A stretch of DNA of 64,000 nucleotides from Ciona savignyi (Eukaryota; Chordata; Ascidiacea; Phlebobranchia; Cionidae), in the NCBI GenBank assembly GCA_000149265.1, contig CH000082.1, positions 108,718 to 172,717 on the forward strand, written 5' to 3'. The notes beneath the pieces are model-generated. The model saw only the letters and a list, made by a program, of their open reading frames with translations, was not told the origin of the DNA and made no database searches. The position numbers and the translations under genes are program-made. Below, one piece after another: positions 24,601-35,600 of the stretch (position 1 is the first letter of the stretch; every line of letters starts with the position of its first letter).

Positions 24601-24713
24601 GAACTCCCTTGACCCTGCATTCCAGCACCACACATTCGCCCTGCGAGGTCGACAGGTCTTGTAGGGGCTTGTGGAAGACTGGGGCGACGAAAAAATCTCG
24701 CTTCTCTTGCTCG
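8365..24713 (-). CDS. PALLD: Palladin/myopalladin-family actin-associated Ig protein, 5' incomplete
   Basis: Sixteen exons join in phase on the minus strand: 24713-24526, 24123-24007, 22271-22190, 21896-21591, 18052-17950, 17567-17493, 15664-15539, 14925-14827, 13845-13696, 12840-12740, 12175-12062, 11626-11491, 11191-10984, 10120-9958, 9120-8987 and 8519-8365 (TAA). The product is about 751 residues: one Ig domain, a Pro/Ser-rich linker, the palladin signature YKVSNFEQRLMNEIEYRLER, then three more Ig domains and a short basic tail with RYANLAK and a final PESEEL. Order and motifs match vertebrate palladin from its second Ig domain on, as in the 140-kDa isoform. Family members crosslink actin and bind alpha-actinin at Z-discs and dense bodies. 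The first exon starts mid-codon with a stop upstream in frame, so at least one 5' exon is missing. Family is sure; whether palladin or myopalladin is the closer relative is open. Confidence 0.93.
8987..10120 (-). other. PALLD: Palladin last Ig domain
   Basis: Exons 10120-9958 and 9120-8987 encode TPPAFVQRLSAQCVAEGDPV, RLEARVVATPRPIITWKKGS, then YQDDSGYVCLQISNASLQDA and AWYSCSATNKAGISSCN, ending KLDVY. It matches palladin Ig5. The B-strand cysteine is Ala, whereas the F-strand cysteine is kept. Confidence 0.9.
9235..11000. mobile_element. Degraded SINE family 1 pieces in palladin introns
   Basis: Partial copies at about 9235-9420 and 9755-9925 (plus: AACCAGTCGCTAGTTAGTCA; GAGGCATTTAGCTACTGG) and 10820-10965 (minus). 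Another worn copy is at about 13190-13330. All are diverged and lack at least one end. Confidence 0.55.
10984..11626 (-). other. PALLD: Palladin third Ig domain in window, no disulfide cysteines
   Basis: Exons 11626-11491 and 11191-10984 encode ESPIEKYYRPNFIQKPPAEI, the B-strand GKLVRFDVKVTGLPLPGIEW, then NGRPVRQDSLHKILVRENN and MDEGQYTIVATNKAGSS. This is the counterpart of human palladin Ig4 (PIQERFFRPHFLQ, DCKVSGLP, YTCIATNRAG, from memory). Both cysteines that form the Ig disulfide are replaced, by Val in the B strand and Ile in the F strand, while the rest of the fold is well kept. Confidence 0.9.
12062..12175 (-). other. PALLD: Palladin short Pro-rich linker exon
   Basis: A 114-nt exon encodes SPISPPPRRVQPPVSL followed by further Pro-rich sequence ending NAAPPE. 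It takes the place of the RRPRSRSRDSGDE-type linker between the last Ig domains of vertebrate palladin. The PPPRR motif could be an SH3 ligand (inference). Confidence 0.85.
12569..12602. repeat. (AT)n microsatellite
   Basis: A run of alternating A and T in a palladin intron; no further structure seen. Confidence 0.9.
12740..14925 (-). other. PALLD: Palladin second Ig domain in window (three exons)
   Basis: Exons 14925-14827, 13845-13696 and 12840-12740 encode KAPVFTTVLKNFKAMDG, the B-strand TKFVCRVTAKPPAK, then IFWFKDGKQISKRSQHY and MEDDGNYTALATNPQ, ending GRVSSSGRLAM. The F-strand cysteine is alanine here (YTALATN). Human palladin Ig3 also lacks it (YTIMAANPQ, from memory), so this loss is old. 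The 382-base assembly gap lies in the intron between the first two exons. Confidence 0.9.
14352..14733. other. Assembly gap (N run)
   Basis: 382 unresolved bases inside a palladin intron. The flanking exons join in phase, so no coding exon needs to be hidden here. Confidence 0.99.
15539..15664 (-). other. PALLD: Palladin alpha-actinin-binding-type segment
   Basis: A 126-nt exon of 42 codons begins EYKVSNFEQRLMNEIEYRLE and ends EDVPVEQQ. Vertebrate palladin and myopalladin have an almost identical stretch just before their Ig3, in the part reported to bind alpha-actinin. It is the strongest single identifier of the gene. Confidence 0.92.
15788..16078 (+). mobile_element. SINE family 1, near full length
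   Basis: A tRNA-like head (GTCTGGTGGGTTAGTGCTTC, B-box-like GGATTGCAGGTACGAAAC) is followed by the family body (GTGTCCTTGGGCAAGACACT, AGATCCGGTAACCCAAAAG) and the tail GAGATAAACATAAATATC. It lies in a palladin intron, antisense to the gene. Confidence 0.85.
18138..20275. mobile_element. Nested SINE family 1 copies split by the 1.7-kb element
   Basis: A plus-strand SINE starts near 18150, is cut at 18291 by the 1.73-kb element and resumes at 20026 (TATACAACGCACTTC), ending near 20275 (GGATAAACATGAATATC). Inside the right half a second SINE head in minus orientation lies at about 20061-20151, bounded on both sides by GCTTAAGTAACCCAT, a good 15-bp target-site duplication. So three insertions are stacked here, and the heads at 18138-18215 and 20075-20150 form an inverted repeat. 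Confidence 0.75.
18292..20025. mobile_element. Element with 460-bp direct terminal repeats, class unassigned
   Basis: Segment 18292-18751 is repeated almost unchanged at 19565-20025; both start AGATGGCGTATAACC and end GAACGCCTCC. Only the outer flanks match each other (TAT on each side, where the SINE is cut), so the 1.73-kb block seems to have moved as a unit. The 813-bp middle has no clear coding frame. The two ends also form a weak inverted match (GGCGT..AAC.AATT). I see no tRNA primer-binding site and no TG...CA ends, so an LTR element is not supported; a nonautonomous DNA transposon is possible. The near identity of the two repeats suggests a recent insertion. Confidence 0.7.
20985..21590 (+). 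mobile_element. Two worn SINE family 1 copies
   Basis: The segment at 20985-21180 (GATCGAAACTGGAGC, AACACACTATAATAAC) and a second at 21325-21585 (GTTGTGTCCTTGGCAAAGCA, TATCTTCAGTAACCCGACGG, ending ACATGTCTATCTTATG) match the SINE body. The second ends just before palladin exon 21591-21896, so it sits close to that exon's donor. Confidence 0.6.
22915..23720 (-). promoter_or_regulatory. CpG-rich intronic segment, candidate internal palladin promoter
   Basis: In contrast to the AT-rich surroundings this stretch is rich in CG dinucleotides and holds a perfect CRE at 23461-23468, an NRF1-like GCATGCGCAAGC near 22999, and a TATA-like TTTTATGG on the minus strand near 23436. Together with the CRE array it would start a transcript lacking the first Ig domain. 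No first exon could be set by eye. Confidence 0.35.
23896..23988. promoter_or_regulatory. Array of six CRE-like sites at exact 17-bp spacing
   Basis: CRE-type octamers start at 23896 (TTACGTCA), 23913, 23930, 23947 (each TGACGTCA), 23964 (AGACGTCA) and 23981 (TGACGTCA). Every step is exactly 17 bp; the unit resembles TGACGTCATAGCATAGA. The array lies in a palladin intron, 19 bp past the donor side of exon 24123-24007. TGACGTCA binds CREB/ATF factors, and CREs have been reported in Ciona muscle promoters, which fits a muscle-type gene. It may be an internal promoter or enhancer, or a minisatellite whose unit happens to contain a CRE. Confidence 0.7.
24007..24713 (-). other. PALLD: Palladin first Ig domain in window (two exons)
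   Basis: Exons 24713-24526 and 24123-24007 encode a complete I-set Ig domain. It begins at FVAPVFHKPLQDL, has the B-strand cysteine in VVLECRVKG, the C-strand tryptophan in PPPVLTWRREG, and the F-strand DTGHFTCEAVNKAGEA with its cysteine. Both disulfide cysteines are present, unlike in the three downstream Ig domains. It corresponds to Ig2 of vertebrate palladin by position. Confidence 0.9.
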
Positions 24714-26394
24714 CTGAGAAGGGTACAGCGTTAAAAGAGTGGCGCTGGAAGTTGTGTTAGAATTTTGCGGGCACGAAAACACGTTCAACAACTTTCGAAA
24801 AAGGGTATAGTTTTTACTTATTTTGTTGATTGCGTTTTATCGGTTAAAATGGTGGTGGGGTAATATGGTAATGCACACTAATGGCAAAAATAAGCGAATA
24901 TAAAACAGAATATTGAATCTTCTTCATTCTATTATTTCTCGACTAAATGTCGTGGTAGGGTAGTGATGATTATGCACACTAACTCACAACAGAAACGAAG
25001 TATAAAACAGTATATTTTATCGTTGTCTATTTTCCGTAAGAATACTAAACACGCCTTGTAGAAGTTGTTACAACAAAGAGAAATTTCCTGCCGTACCAGT
25101 CACTCAAACTGCAGTCGTAAATTTACTTAAAGGCCTACGCGGACGGTACAGTTTAAAATTCAAGGCATGTAAATTCCATACCAAACAATGTATCAAACAC
25201 GAATATTTTGTGCGAAATACGCAGTGTTATGTTTTCGTGACTAAACATGTACGATTAGTCGACAAAGCTAATATCATTATCAAATACAGTAATAGTGATA
25301 TAAATCCATTTTTACTAGACTTAGTTTCAAACCCGGCCCTTAGCACACTTGTCGCATGGCTCAATCAGTTAGAACGTCGGCTTTTAGCCAATAGTTGTTG
25401 GATCGAAACTAGCCGCTTGCTTACACGGGCATGACATTAAAAAAGGCACTTAATGCCTACCAACTGAACCAACTAGATTATTTGCTTAACTAAAATAGTA
25501 AAAACGACTTGATCATATGCAATATACTGAAAACAGTTCGGGTAATCCGAATATGGGAACAATGTTATAGGTGAGCAAAGAATTTACGCCTATCAAGATA
25601 AGCAAAGAAAATTACGTCATTTTTCGTCGTTCCTTGGATCTTCGATATCAACCTCAGCTTTCAAACAACCCTATCCTTCATATCTGGAGATATATTGTTA
25701 ACATAACAATAGTACCTTGTGATAACACAGTGGTGCCTTGTACACTATAAGAAAAAGGTGGAAAGGCCAAAACAACAGGAGGAAAAATAAAGCCTAATGG
25801 AAAAGGGCGAAACCACAGTCGTTAAACAAGTTCAAGTTGGCAGTTAAACTAAACGACTGTAATGATATAGATGTCTCGTAAAATCTGCGGGCGGTAGACC
25901 TACACAGAATTATGTTCTGAAATAAATTGCGAAATATTTATTCAATCGAAATAGTGACCGGTTGATTGTGTGCAATGCACCTTGCTGTCGTTGCCTCCCC
26001 CAAGTATAACTAAATTAAATGTTCGTTAAAGTTTTTTTAAAATGATAACGTTTTATTAAATAAAACACAATTCAATAGATCCCGCAACCATGAGATATTA
26101 TGCTTACAATAACAGGTGTAATCGTAAAATTACTGCTGTTTTTCCCACTATAAGAGTACATTTGAACAAGGTATATGAATCCCACTTTATTCACTTCTCT
26201 GTGCCTACTAGAATTATTTTACCCTCGCAATTTGACAATACGAAACGCAACAGTCTGCCGCTTCAGAAAATCGTAATACTCGGTTGCAGTTCGGATATCC
26301 AGCCCAGTCTCAGGTCTCATCCGCTGGAGGGAGTGAATATAGTAGAGAAAATATAATGTATATATGACCACATTGAAAAAAAATGACCACATTG

Positions 26395-26515
26395 GTACGG
26401 TCGTGTGGCCAAATGGTTAACGCAACCGATACATATACCGACTCTTATACAAAAAACGGTCCTAGTGACGATCCCATCATGGGTTCGAAACTTGGCTCGG
26501 TAAAAAAAAATATAT
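26395..26515 (+). mobile_element. SINE family 2, short tRNA-like element
   Basis: A different tRNA-like repeat of about 120 bp: an A-box-like GTGTGGCCAAATGGTTAACG, then ACCGATACATATACCGAC, a B-box-like CATCATGGGTTCGAAACTTG, and an A-rich tail. Other copies are at 29340-29520 (minus), 53050-53410 (minus, tandem) and 53880-53990 (plus). Confidence 0.75.
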
Positions 26516-26609
26516 GACCTCATTGGATAGATGCAGTCTAAGTGTATTTTATAAATTATATTAGTATACTAATTTAACCTATATGTGTGTATACTAACCT
26601 ATAGGTATT

Positions 26610-26925
26610 GCCCGGCCCGATGGTCTAGCGGTTAAGTGCGTCGCCTTTCAATCGAAAGGTTGCAGGTGCGAAACTGGTCGCTAGCTAGTCGGTTGTGTCC
26701 TTGGGCAAGGCACTTTACGGACATTGCCTGAACCCAGCGGATTAATGGGTTCTACCAAATTGAAGGAACATGTCTATCACATACAACACACTGCAATAGC
26801 TCCGGTAACCCGACGATGGGCGCGAGGTGATCTGACGATTGCCCGTGTGATAACCCGTGTGATAACCCCTGGGGTTTTCCCATTCACGGGGATAAACATG
26901 AATATCCTATCCTATATCCTATGTA
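26610..26925 (+). mobile_element. SINE family 1, best full-length copy
   Basis: The clearest copy in the window. The tRNA-like head has an A-box region (GATGGTCTAGCGGTTAAGTG) and a B-box-like GGTTGCAGGTGCGAAAC. The body carries the CTAGCTAGTCGGTTGTGTCC, TTGAAGGAACATG and AGCTCCGGTAACCCGACGAT blocks, and the end is GGGGATAAACATGAATATCC followed by a TATCC-type tail. It can serve as a reference for the other copies. Confidence 0.9.
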
Positions 26926-29339
26926 ATATATATAAATTAGTAGGTGTGTAATATAAACTTTTGCCAACGGTTCTAGCCTTAACGCTGTCACCATAAAGTA
27001 AATCTGTGCGACTAACTGCACTGAGCAACTCAATTCAGACTTCTAGCACCCTTCCTTATTAAGTGGTCATTGTTAAAATAAGCTGATCAATCAATTATGG
27101 TTCAATTTTGCTACCGCACTTAAACCACACAAGAAAGTTGGCAGGGAACTGTTGTTACACAGCATGACATTTTCCTACAGCTGCTTCGGCACATGTGTTG
27201 ATTAATATTTTAATACTTTTAAACCAAAAAATCATAAAATATAAATAATTTACTTTTAATTTTGTATAGAATTCGGAATTTGTTTTAATACTATTTTAAG
27301 CATTCAGTTTAGAGGTCTGACACAAATCTATAATCACTCACGAATTTAAATATTTGTTTTTTTTTAATCTAATTTCCCTCCAACCTATTTCCAGTCATCG
27401 TCTGGTCCACTATTAACTGTGTATTACACATACTGTTTGTATTAATGATGGGACTCTTGAGATTCCTTTGGCTTGGGTAGCTTTATATATGCTCTTGTTT
27501 AGCTGACGGTACTATCTTACAGTTTAGCAATTTTAAACCTGACTATGAAACTCGTCTTTAATGAAAAAAAGCATCTAAACTGCCAAAGCAGTTGACATTA
27601 CTTAAGCCCACTGACAATAAAGTTAAAAAAGATCATTTTTTCACGGATAAACGTTCCTTTCTTTCTGTGTTTAGTTTAGTTCATTTGTTGTTGTTTTTTG
27701 CTCCGTTGCAGCATAATTAAACGTTACAGATTATTAATTATAAAGATAAGTAAAATAGGCAAAAAATACAGCTGTTTAAACACGTCGATATAAAATAAAA
27801 CGGTACACCATAGGTTAAAATTATATGCGGTTGGTAAACCTTATAACGAATATTAAGTTGTTTTTCATCATTGAGCGTAAAACCTCATCAGAACATTCTG
27901 TAACGATCTTACTGTACTATCTCGTCTCTGATGCCGCCTCACTCGGCTTGTAATCGTCAAGTCGGTAACATTCCTGTCTTAGGTGCTGATTGGCATTTCG
28001 TACGAACAGCTGAACCCTATGGGTGTGCGCGCACGCATCTGCGCGCCGGGTCACGTGCGCCTTAACCAACGAACGCTTTCGAAATGACCATACAAACGAA
28101 CAGTGTCGTTTACTCCTATTTGACCTCAAAAACATGTTAATACATCAAATGTCTCAGTGATGATCTATATATTTGCAAATTACGGAAATAAACAAGCGAT
28201 TTAGTTCCGAAGTTAATGCAGGGGCTTATCAGCATTAACTTGCCTCTAATTATAGCGCTGAACACAAGCCCAATCTTCACTAATTGAACGCTATGAAGTG
28301 TGGCCTGCAACAGACACTGCTTGTAATACATTTGCTCATATGAATCTATAGCTGCTTCGCTGAAACTAATGTTAAAGGGAAACAACTACTATTTATATCC
28401 GGAAATAAATAACGACAACATTTAACCTGCATTCAATTTTGATGTTTTTTTTAATCATTAAATAATAATCTATATCAGCAACAGTCTCGTATGTTTATAT
28501 ATAATTGTTTTAATTAAAAGCATCTGTTTTTTTAGTAAAATAACATTTTACATATTTGACCAGCGGTACAACGGAGACAATCTTCAGATTACCTCGTGCC
28601 CACAGTCAAAACCAACTATAGTTTAGTTTAGTTATTTTTTTGCTCCTTCGTTTCAATAAAGAAGAATATAACAATTATTTTAAATTAAGGAGGCAGGATA
28701 AAATGGCAAAACTACAGTAGTTTAAACACGTCAGTGAATAGACACCTTACAAATTAAGGAGAAAAAAAACGACGTGGCCGTTAAACCCTACATTAATAAA
28801 AATAAATTTCAACGAAATAATTTAAATTAAAATTAACTAATTAAATTTGATGTTATTTAAGCCTCGAGTAAAAGTGTGCAAGCGCGGCCCAGTACCGAGG
28901 GGAAGCCGGCTTTGAAATTAAGTGGAAAAAGGTAAAAACCCAAAAATGAAATACCACCAGTGGTTATAAAATTCTTTTAAAAACAGACCGTGGCCTGTGA
29001 TTTGTACCAACCAGAGATGTGCCGGATGATGGTTCGATACAGCACTATCAGTTGGGAGAAACCCGACCGGATTGGTTTAGTGATGACAATAAATTTTAAT
29101 AAAAGTATAGAGTCGGCACCTTTAACGTAGGATATAAAAGACTAGTCATCTCCTAAGTAGCAAAAAAGTCGGGCGTTATAACAAGTCACATTTTCTATTG
29201 CCCACTGACGGGCTCCATACAGTATATATTGCAAGGTGTTGAATACGCCAGAGAAATGATACAGTTTTGCGGTTTAAGAGAAATGATACAATTTTGCGGT
29301 CGAATTACTTCTTTACGAAAGCACACAACTGAGTGGCTC

Positions 29340-29520
29340 GTACGGGATTCGATCCCATAGGCTACCATACGCACTATATTTTTTTGTTAATTTTTTATCA
29401 GTTTAAGGTTCAAATCAATGATGGGTTCATCCCTAAGAATTTTGTTTTATATAATTCTGCATATGTATCGGTTTCGTTTACCACTCACCCACACGACCGT
29501 ACACTACGTATTCTGTTTTT
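29340..29520 (-). mobile_element. SINE family 2 copy
   Basis: Reading the minus strand gives TACGGTCGTGTGGGTGAGTG, GAAACCGATACATATGC and a worn B-box (AACCCATCATTGATTTGAAC). It ends in a run of A on the minus strand. Confidence 0.65.
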
Positions 29521-30744
29521 TCAGATTACCTCACCCCTATTGTTGGCTTACCAAAACTAACGATATTGAGACTTTTTTAATTTTCATAAAGCCAATTAAT
29601 TGATTACACCTTTCTGCTGACCTGTTGAATGTATTATGTATATACCGCAAGACGTGGTAACGGAGTAACAATAGCTTCCCAATTTTGTTCGGACTGAAAA
29701 TTATACCAGGAAGTGTACGCTAAGCTAGAGCGTGGCTGATGAGTTAGAGCTAGGATGGGACGTTACAGGCCCACCCATAATCCTAACACGTGTTGGACAG
29801 AAAAGAAAGTAACACATACTTAATGGGTTAGGGTTGAGATTATTATTTTTAAATAGAGAAGTTATTATGTTTAAATATTCCGTATTATTTATGTTAAGTT
29901 TAATTTTTTTCATGATAACAACACGCAACAGGAAATTCTAATAAATAACAAAACCAGAAAAAAAAGCAAAATGGCAGTATAGTAAAAAATATATCTATGA
30001 TTCAATTAATTATTCAGTGTGGGTATAGCCAGACGTGGCAGACAAACCCAACGTATCAAAAAATTATTGTTGGATTTTTAAACTTTGTTTAATTTTTTTG
30101 GTACTGAGCTATAGATGGGCTATCTAGTACGCTAAGATGAAAGGTTTTCTGTTTGTACAGTGTATAGCCCACTGTTTGCACTTCAATACGCCTAGTATAC
30201 CTGGGGACAGTAGTTATAAGGAATTCCCCTTGATATTACTGTCCCTGATAGATGTGTGCATTTAATATAAATAATTTTACCAAACCTCTATGTTATGAAC
30301 TATGCGTTGATGATTCATTATACATTTAATGAAGTAAGCCCAGTAGTTGAATACAAGAATTTTCAATTCTAAAGTGCTGGTTAACTCGTAAAATTCCGTA
30401 AAATACGTGACCTGGTCCGTTTTTTGTGCTGTTTGCTTAGCTCAAGAACAAGACAGTTATTCAGCTTTAAAGGCTATGTAATCCTGAACAAGGGCATGTA
30501 GCTAAGACTAAATGCATTGAGTATGGGGGAATGTTAATCCTTAATTCTTTTCCGAAATGGATTTGCATTTGAACCAACACCGGTCGTAAGTTGTAGGCTA
30601 AAGTGTTAAGCAGTAGAATGGTTTTAAAGTGGTACTTTGCAAATATAGTCTATACTTCATATAGCCTAGACATAATCAAGTAGGTACAACACAGCCAATA
30701 CGTTTTAAATTTGTCGAAAAATTTAAGTTGGTGTACTAGTTTTA

Positions 30745-31055
30745 AACTTTATTTGGATAGGATATTCATGTTTATCCCCATGAATGGGTAAACGCAGGGA
30801 GTGTTATTACACGGGCAATCGTTAGATTAATCTCCTTCGGTTTATTTTATTACCAGAGTTAATACAATGTGTGTGTATTATTGATACATTTCTTTAGATC
30901 TGGTAAAACCAGTTAATCTACCGGGTTTAGTAAACCCCACCAATTATCTTGCCAAGGAACACAGCCGACTAGCTGTCGACCAGTTTCGAACGTCTAACCT
31001 TCGGCTGAAAGGCAACACACTAACCCACCAAGCTATTTAGTCAGATATAATAACT
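30745..31055 (-). mobile_element. SINE family 1, minus-strand copy
   Basis: The tail is at the low coordinate (GGATATTCATGTTTATCCCC) and the tRNA-like head at the high one (AGGCAACACACTAACCCACC). The middle carries an unrelated stretch or heavy divergence around 30840-30940. Confidence 0.75.
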
Positions 31056-31364
31056 GATACAGCAAACATTTCCCAAACTCGTTTTGGAACCAATAAAATA
31101 TTTGTTTGTTTTTATAATAACGTTAAGCCAGCTAACATGTTGCATCCTACGTGTTCAAAAAACAAACATTGTTAATTTAAGCGGAACTAAACGGTTGTGT
31201 ACCGAACTGCGAGATAGCAGTGTTGTAAAATGATTTGTGAAAGTCCATGTAGTTGAACCATAAACGCTTTATTCAATACAGAGAGTATGTGGTTGAACTG
31301 ACGTGACTAAAATCGCCAATAAGATATACCTCGTCGTGTCTAGCAACAACCCTTTGTGCTCGAC

Positions 31365-31500
31365 TGCGCCGATTGGTGGTGTTTTCCAATTTCTAAAAAT
31401 AGCGAGTAGCACGTGACGCGCGTCAGCCAATCGTATTGTAGAAAATTGCAACGGGGAATGCCCATGGTAAGACACCGCCATTTCTAGTACCGCATTTTGT
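31365..31500 (+). promoter_or_regulatory. Candidate NF-kappaB promoter with CCAAT, E-box and YY1-like motifs
   Basis: A CpG-richer stretch with an inverted CCAAT box (CGATTGGTGG, near 31374), an E-box in AGCACGTGACGCG (near 31408), a direct CCAAT (AGCCAATCG, near 31426) and a YY1-like ACCGCCATTT near 31476. A donor-like CCATG/GTAAGA at about 31471 could end a non-coding first exon spliced to an acceptor at 32637. It lies 1.2 kb before the NF-kappaB start codon. The transcript start is inferred. Confidence 0.4.
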
Positions 31501-32668
31501 CGAGACGGTACTCTACCTTTTTCTGTCCCCCAGTTTTTTTTGTTACTTTCTGATATTTCAAGTAGTATTTTGTTCTAGGTGAATGTAACGTATTTTAATA
31601 TGAATAAATAGAAAGAATAAAACTGTTGTAGTATTTCGTTTTCGTTCGCATACGATAGCGTAATTCTTGTTGTAGAGAGTTTAATTTGTCAGCAAGATAT
31701 ACGGTCGCGACTGTGAAATACAACTTAACAAATACTGGTAGCTGATATTGATTTTATAGCATAAGTATTAGCTTTGTAAAAACTAATCTTATAAAAAAAT
31801 ATTTTAACTTCTCTGTAATCAGATGTTTAGACGAACAAAATAAAAAGATGATGCGTTTTAGCAATACAACCAAGTATATTGGCCAATATTGCACATCTAT
31901 TGGGAAGCACTAAAATAAAAAGAAGAAGGGGAAACTGCTTACTAAAACTATGGAAACCAGCCTTAAACACTAATTTTAACCCCACAACTAACGATAACTG
32001 TGACCCTAGCTCTAACCCTCAACCTAAATTCATTTTTTCCCTCTTTCCCGACTTTTCTTCCCTATTTTTAGTTTTTTACTACATTAATTTTTACGTCTAT
32101 TAGGGCTTATATGCACTAACAATAAAGTTTATTCTTACTTAATTGTACTATATTTCTGTACCAATTATGTCTACCATTTAAAAGAATACCTGTTACGCTC
32201 ATACCTATGTGTGGGAATATGACAGTCCTCTAATTCAGTTTTTAAGATTCATTTATTTATTGAACGATTGGTTAGATTAGATAAATACCCATTGTTGGTT
32301 TGGGTACACTTAAAACCCTTACACACTCCCTACACTGGGTATTTAGAGGAACCGTTACTGGGTAATACCGGATATTTAGGAGTGTGGTAAATATTTGTAA
32401 TATAACAGTATTTATTGGTTTATTTTTAAACACTGAATTGAGACAATATCTTTTAAAAAGGTAGAGCTCAACCACTTAACCATTCAGATAGTGGTCGAGA
32501 TAAATATCGAAACGAGCAATTTTATTTTGACCTACATTCTTATAATTGTAAGTCTTACGGCAGGATAAGTTATTATTTTAGAAAACTACTATTCCATGTT
32601 TATTTTTTCTAACAATTTTTTATTGATTTTATTCAGTTTATTATAAAGAAGTTAATAGATTTTGATTG

Positions 32669-35600
32669 ATGACCGACTCTTTAGTTTTGCATCAGAGCAC
32701 CAGGGAAAACATGTTTCCTGAAGAGGTGAGTAGAAGCGAATTTACACTATACCGACGTTGTGACGACATCTACAGCTCAATATATGAACAATACAACTCC
32801 CATTCCTAACAGTAGTATTTATAATTTAACTTATCCGCTTACTCGGTTGTACGCACCGGACAATAAGACTAATGGTTGTGCGATTACAAATATACTCCTG
32901 ATAAAAAAAGCCACTATCGGGACAAACACTTAATGTTAGAACACTTGCATTTTCCAACCTTTGGGTTTAAACACCTTTGACATAATTGTAAATAGTTACC
33001 GTACCAGAAATTTATTTTTCTTGAACTAAATATGGATCTGAAATGGACAACATTATTAATGACATAGTTGTTTGGTTATATTAAAGTGTAATAAACTGAA
33101 TAATAGAACAGCATCGTTTAAGATTAACACCTAGCCAAATGCTTTAGATGGATTTATTGATTTGTTTTTACAAATTGGTGGACATGCCCGAAAATAGATA
33201 AACACTTTTTTCCGCACTATTGTGTATAAAAATTACAGCAATTGTGTTATAAATGAAAATGTATTTCTTTGTGATGTTTTGTTTAATACTCTGGCCCATT
33301 CCAAAATTGGCATAAGTTGTCTCTTGTATATATCACCTTCTATTACATTAGCATGGACGGGTCAGTAGTTGCACACTGGGTGGAATATTAGTTATAAAAG
33401 TTTATTGCTGTGATTACACAACTACCAAAAGTTTGTATTGTACACATTACACCAAAGTGCGTAGGCCATATCAGACCGCAAAATAATTATTTGAAGGTGC
33501 CTGTCATATGACCGGCAACGAACAAACAGCGCCGGTCAAATTGAAAAAGCGCCGGTCAAACGGGCATTACTTCACACAGTCGTAATTGTAGAGTATGCAT
33601 GACGTCACGCCGTCGTAATTGTCGATTTAACATTTGCTTGGGGATGCGCCTAAACGTCAACGTCCATTTAAATACGCGGTACGAGGCGGTAGAATCAACG
33701 CTAATACCTTATCACGCGTCCGCGGTGAAATCTGATTAATCGGCGCTTTTTAAAGGAAAGCTTTATCTATTACGCTCTTCGTATTTTATTATTTGACGTG
33801 GTAACAAACGTCATTGCTCTGCGCCAATAAGCGTAATTTCGTTCTTGTTTTAAATGTATATTTTGTGCGGAACAAGTTCTATAGTAAACTTCCCTTTTAT
33901 CCACGTTTAGATCGGTAAATTGTATCTTAATAAAGACCATTCACACGTTGATTGTCTGATGTAACAAAGCGTCTGTGAATCCATAAACGTGTTTTTAAGG
34001 ATAACCTTTAGTAAATAATAACAATAAAAGATATAATACAAAGCAGGAACCGGCGTCTGTAATGCGCGTGTTATGCGATGTAATTATCAGCGCCGGTCAA
34101 CATGACCGATGGAAGGTGTAAAGCGCCGGTCACGATAGCTCAAGTGCCGGTCAAATGACCGATGAACGACCGTTATTTTGCGGTCTGCATATGGTTAAAT
34201 ATTAGCCCGATTATTGTAATGTTCATATGTCACCAATTGAAAATAATTACATTTAAATAATGATTAACAAAATTATAAAGGTTTGTTGTCATTATAGTTT
34301 TAATATGACAGCTAAGGAATTAGGATGTTTAATATACAGTCTAAAATCAAATTTTAATTTACATATGAAAACAACTCAAGTTTTTTTTTAAGTTTGTAGC
34401 AACAAAAAATTTGTAGTAACAAATTTGTGGCAACTACTTGATTCAGATCTGGATTTTGTAAAGGACCTTCATACTGCTAACAATTTTTAATTTTTTACTG
34501 GTATAGTATAACTCATTTTTGTTCGCTCAGAATGGAGAACCCTACCTTGAAATCATAGAAAACCCGAAATCCCGTGGTTTCCGGTTCCGTTACACATGTG
34601 AAGGTCCGTCACACGGTGGCATACCAGGGGGGAGCAGCGATAAAAACAAGAAAACATTTCCAGCAGTGAAGGTGAATAAATGTTATCATTTATTAGTACT
34701 TGTCTGCTGTCTAGTGTCTACAGAACACGTATTAAGTAATCTAACATATGTGCGTAATAAAATTAGCATTTGCAACTAATTATAATTTGAAAAGGTATTA
34801 ATTTATAACCAAAAATTAATAATGAGGCATAGCTTGTATGTATTGGTATACATGTAACAGAAGATATTTGATGTCGTGCACGTCCTTCAAATCTTGATAT
34901 TTTTTATAAATCCGAAACCAACTGCTAACAAATAGGTGGAATTTCCCACGAAACTGATTCTTCGCAGTTTTTTGCATGGTTATCCTCAAGAGCAGCATTT
35001 AACAATTGGGTTGCCGAAAACTCCAAAATTACTTTGTCCGGACGGTGCCTAAAAATAGCTTTGGGAATTCCCACTTAAAACGTGACTGCTGGTTCATTGA
35101 CAGTTATCTTTTTGCTGATTGTGTATTTTATTATTCAATAGCTATTGGTAGTGTACCGGAACTTTATAAGGAAGGTCATTGTGTTTATATTAAATTTTAA
35201 AAAAAGGTATTTGTCTCTTTTTAGCACTCCTTCCCACTTGATTTCACCTAATATGGTGAAAGCTGTTTACACACAACTTTAATGATTAATAGTCAATAAT
35301 ATATTTTAACTTATTTTTTGTTCTTTATGCCAAAAAGCACACATTAAAATTAACATGGTTATACTATTTACTTCAAAATGATCAGGTTGACCAGTAATAA
35401 ATTGAACACAATAGCTCTCCAATTCTTTACCCTTCTTTCATGACAAAAAGTTGTATTTTACCACAGCAGTAAAGTAAATGTATTAATGATTAAAAAATTT
35501 GGACTTCTTCCGTTTATTATATATGCTCCTAATTCGACATGTGAAACACTGAATAGAATAATTCCATGTTTTCTTAATTAAAAAATTCCTTATTTTTAGA

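Larger units (their letters stand above)
24714..31250. other. Intergenic or 5'-intron DNA, SINE-rich, no gene recognised
   Basis: The missing 5' exon(s) of palladin should lie here or beyond. A CpG-richer patch with a CACGTG E-box (GGGTCACGTGCGCC) near 28047-28060 is one candidate start region. The rest is AT-rich with SINE copies at about 25345-25570, 26395-26515, 26610-26925, 29340-29520 and 30745-31055. No open frame in it looks like a conserved protein. Confidence 0.5.

Noticed and set aside
26618-26690. Functional tRNA genes at the tRNA-like heads
   Set aside because: Acceptor-stem pairing is absent and the sequence continues into the conserved SINE body, so these are SINE promoters, not tRNA genes.
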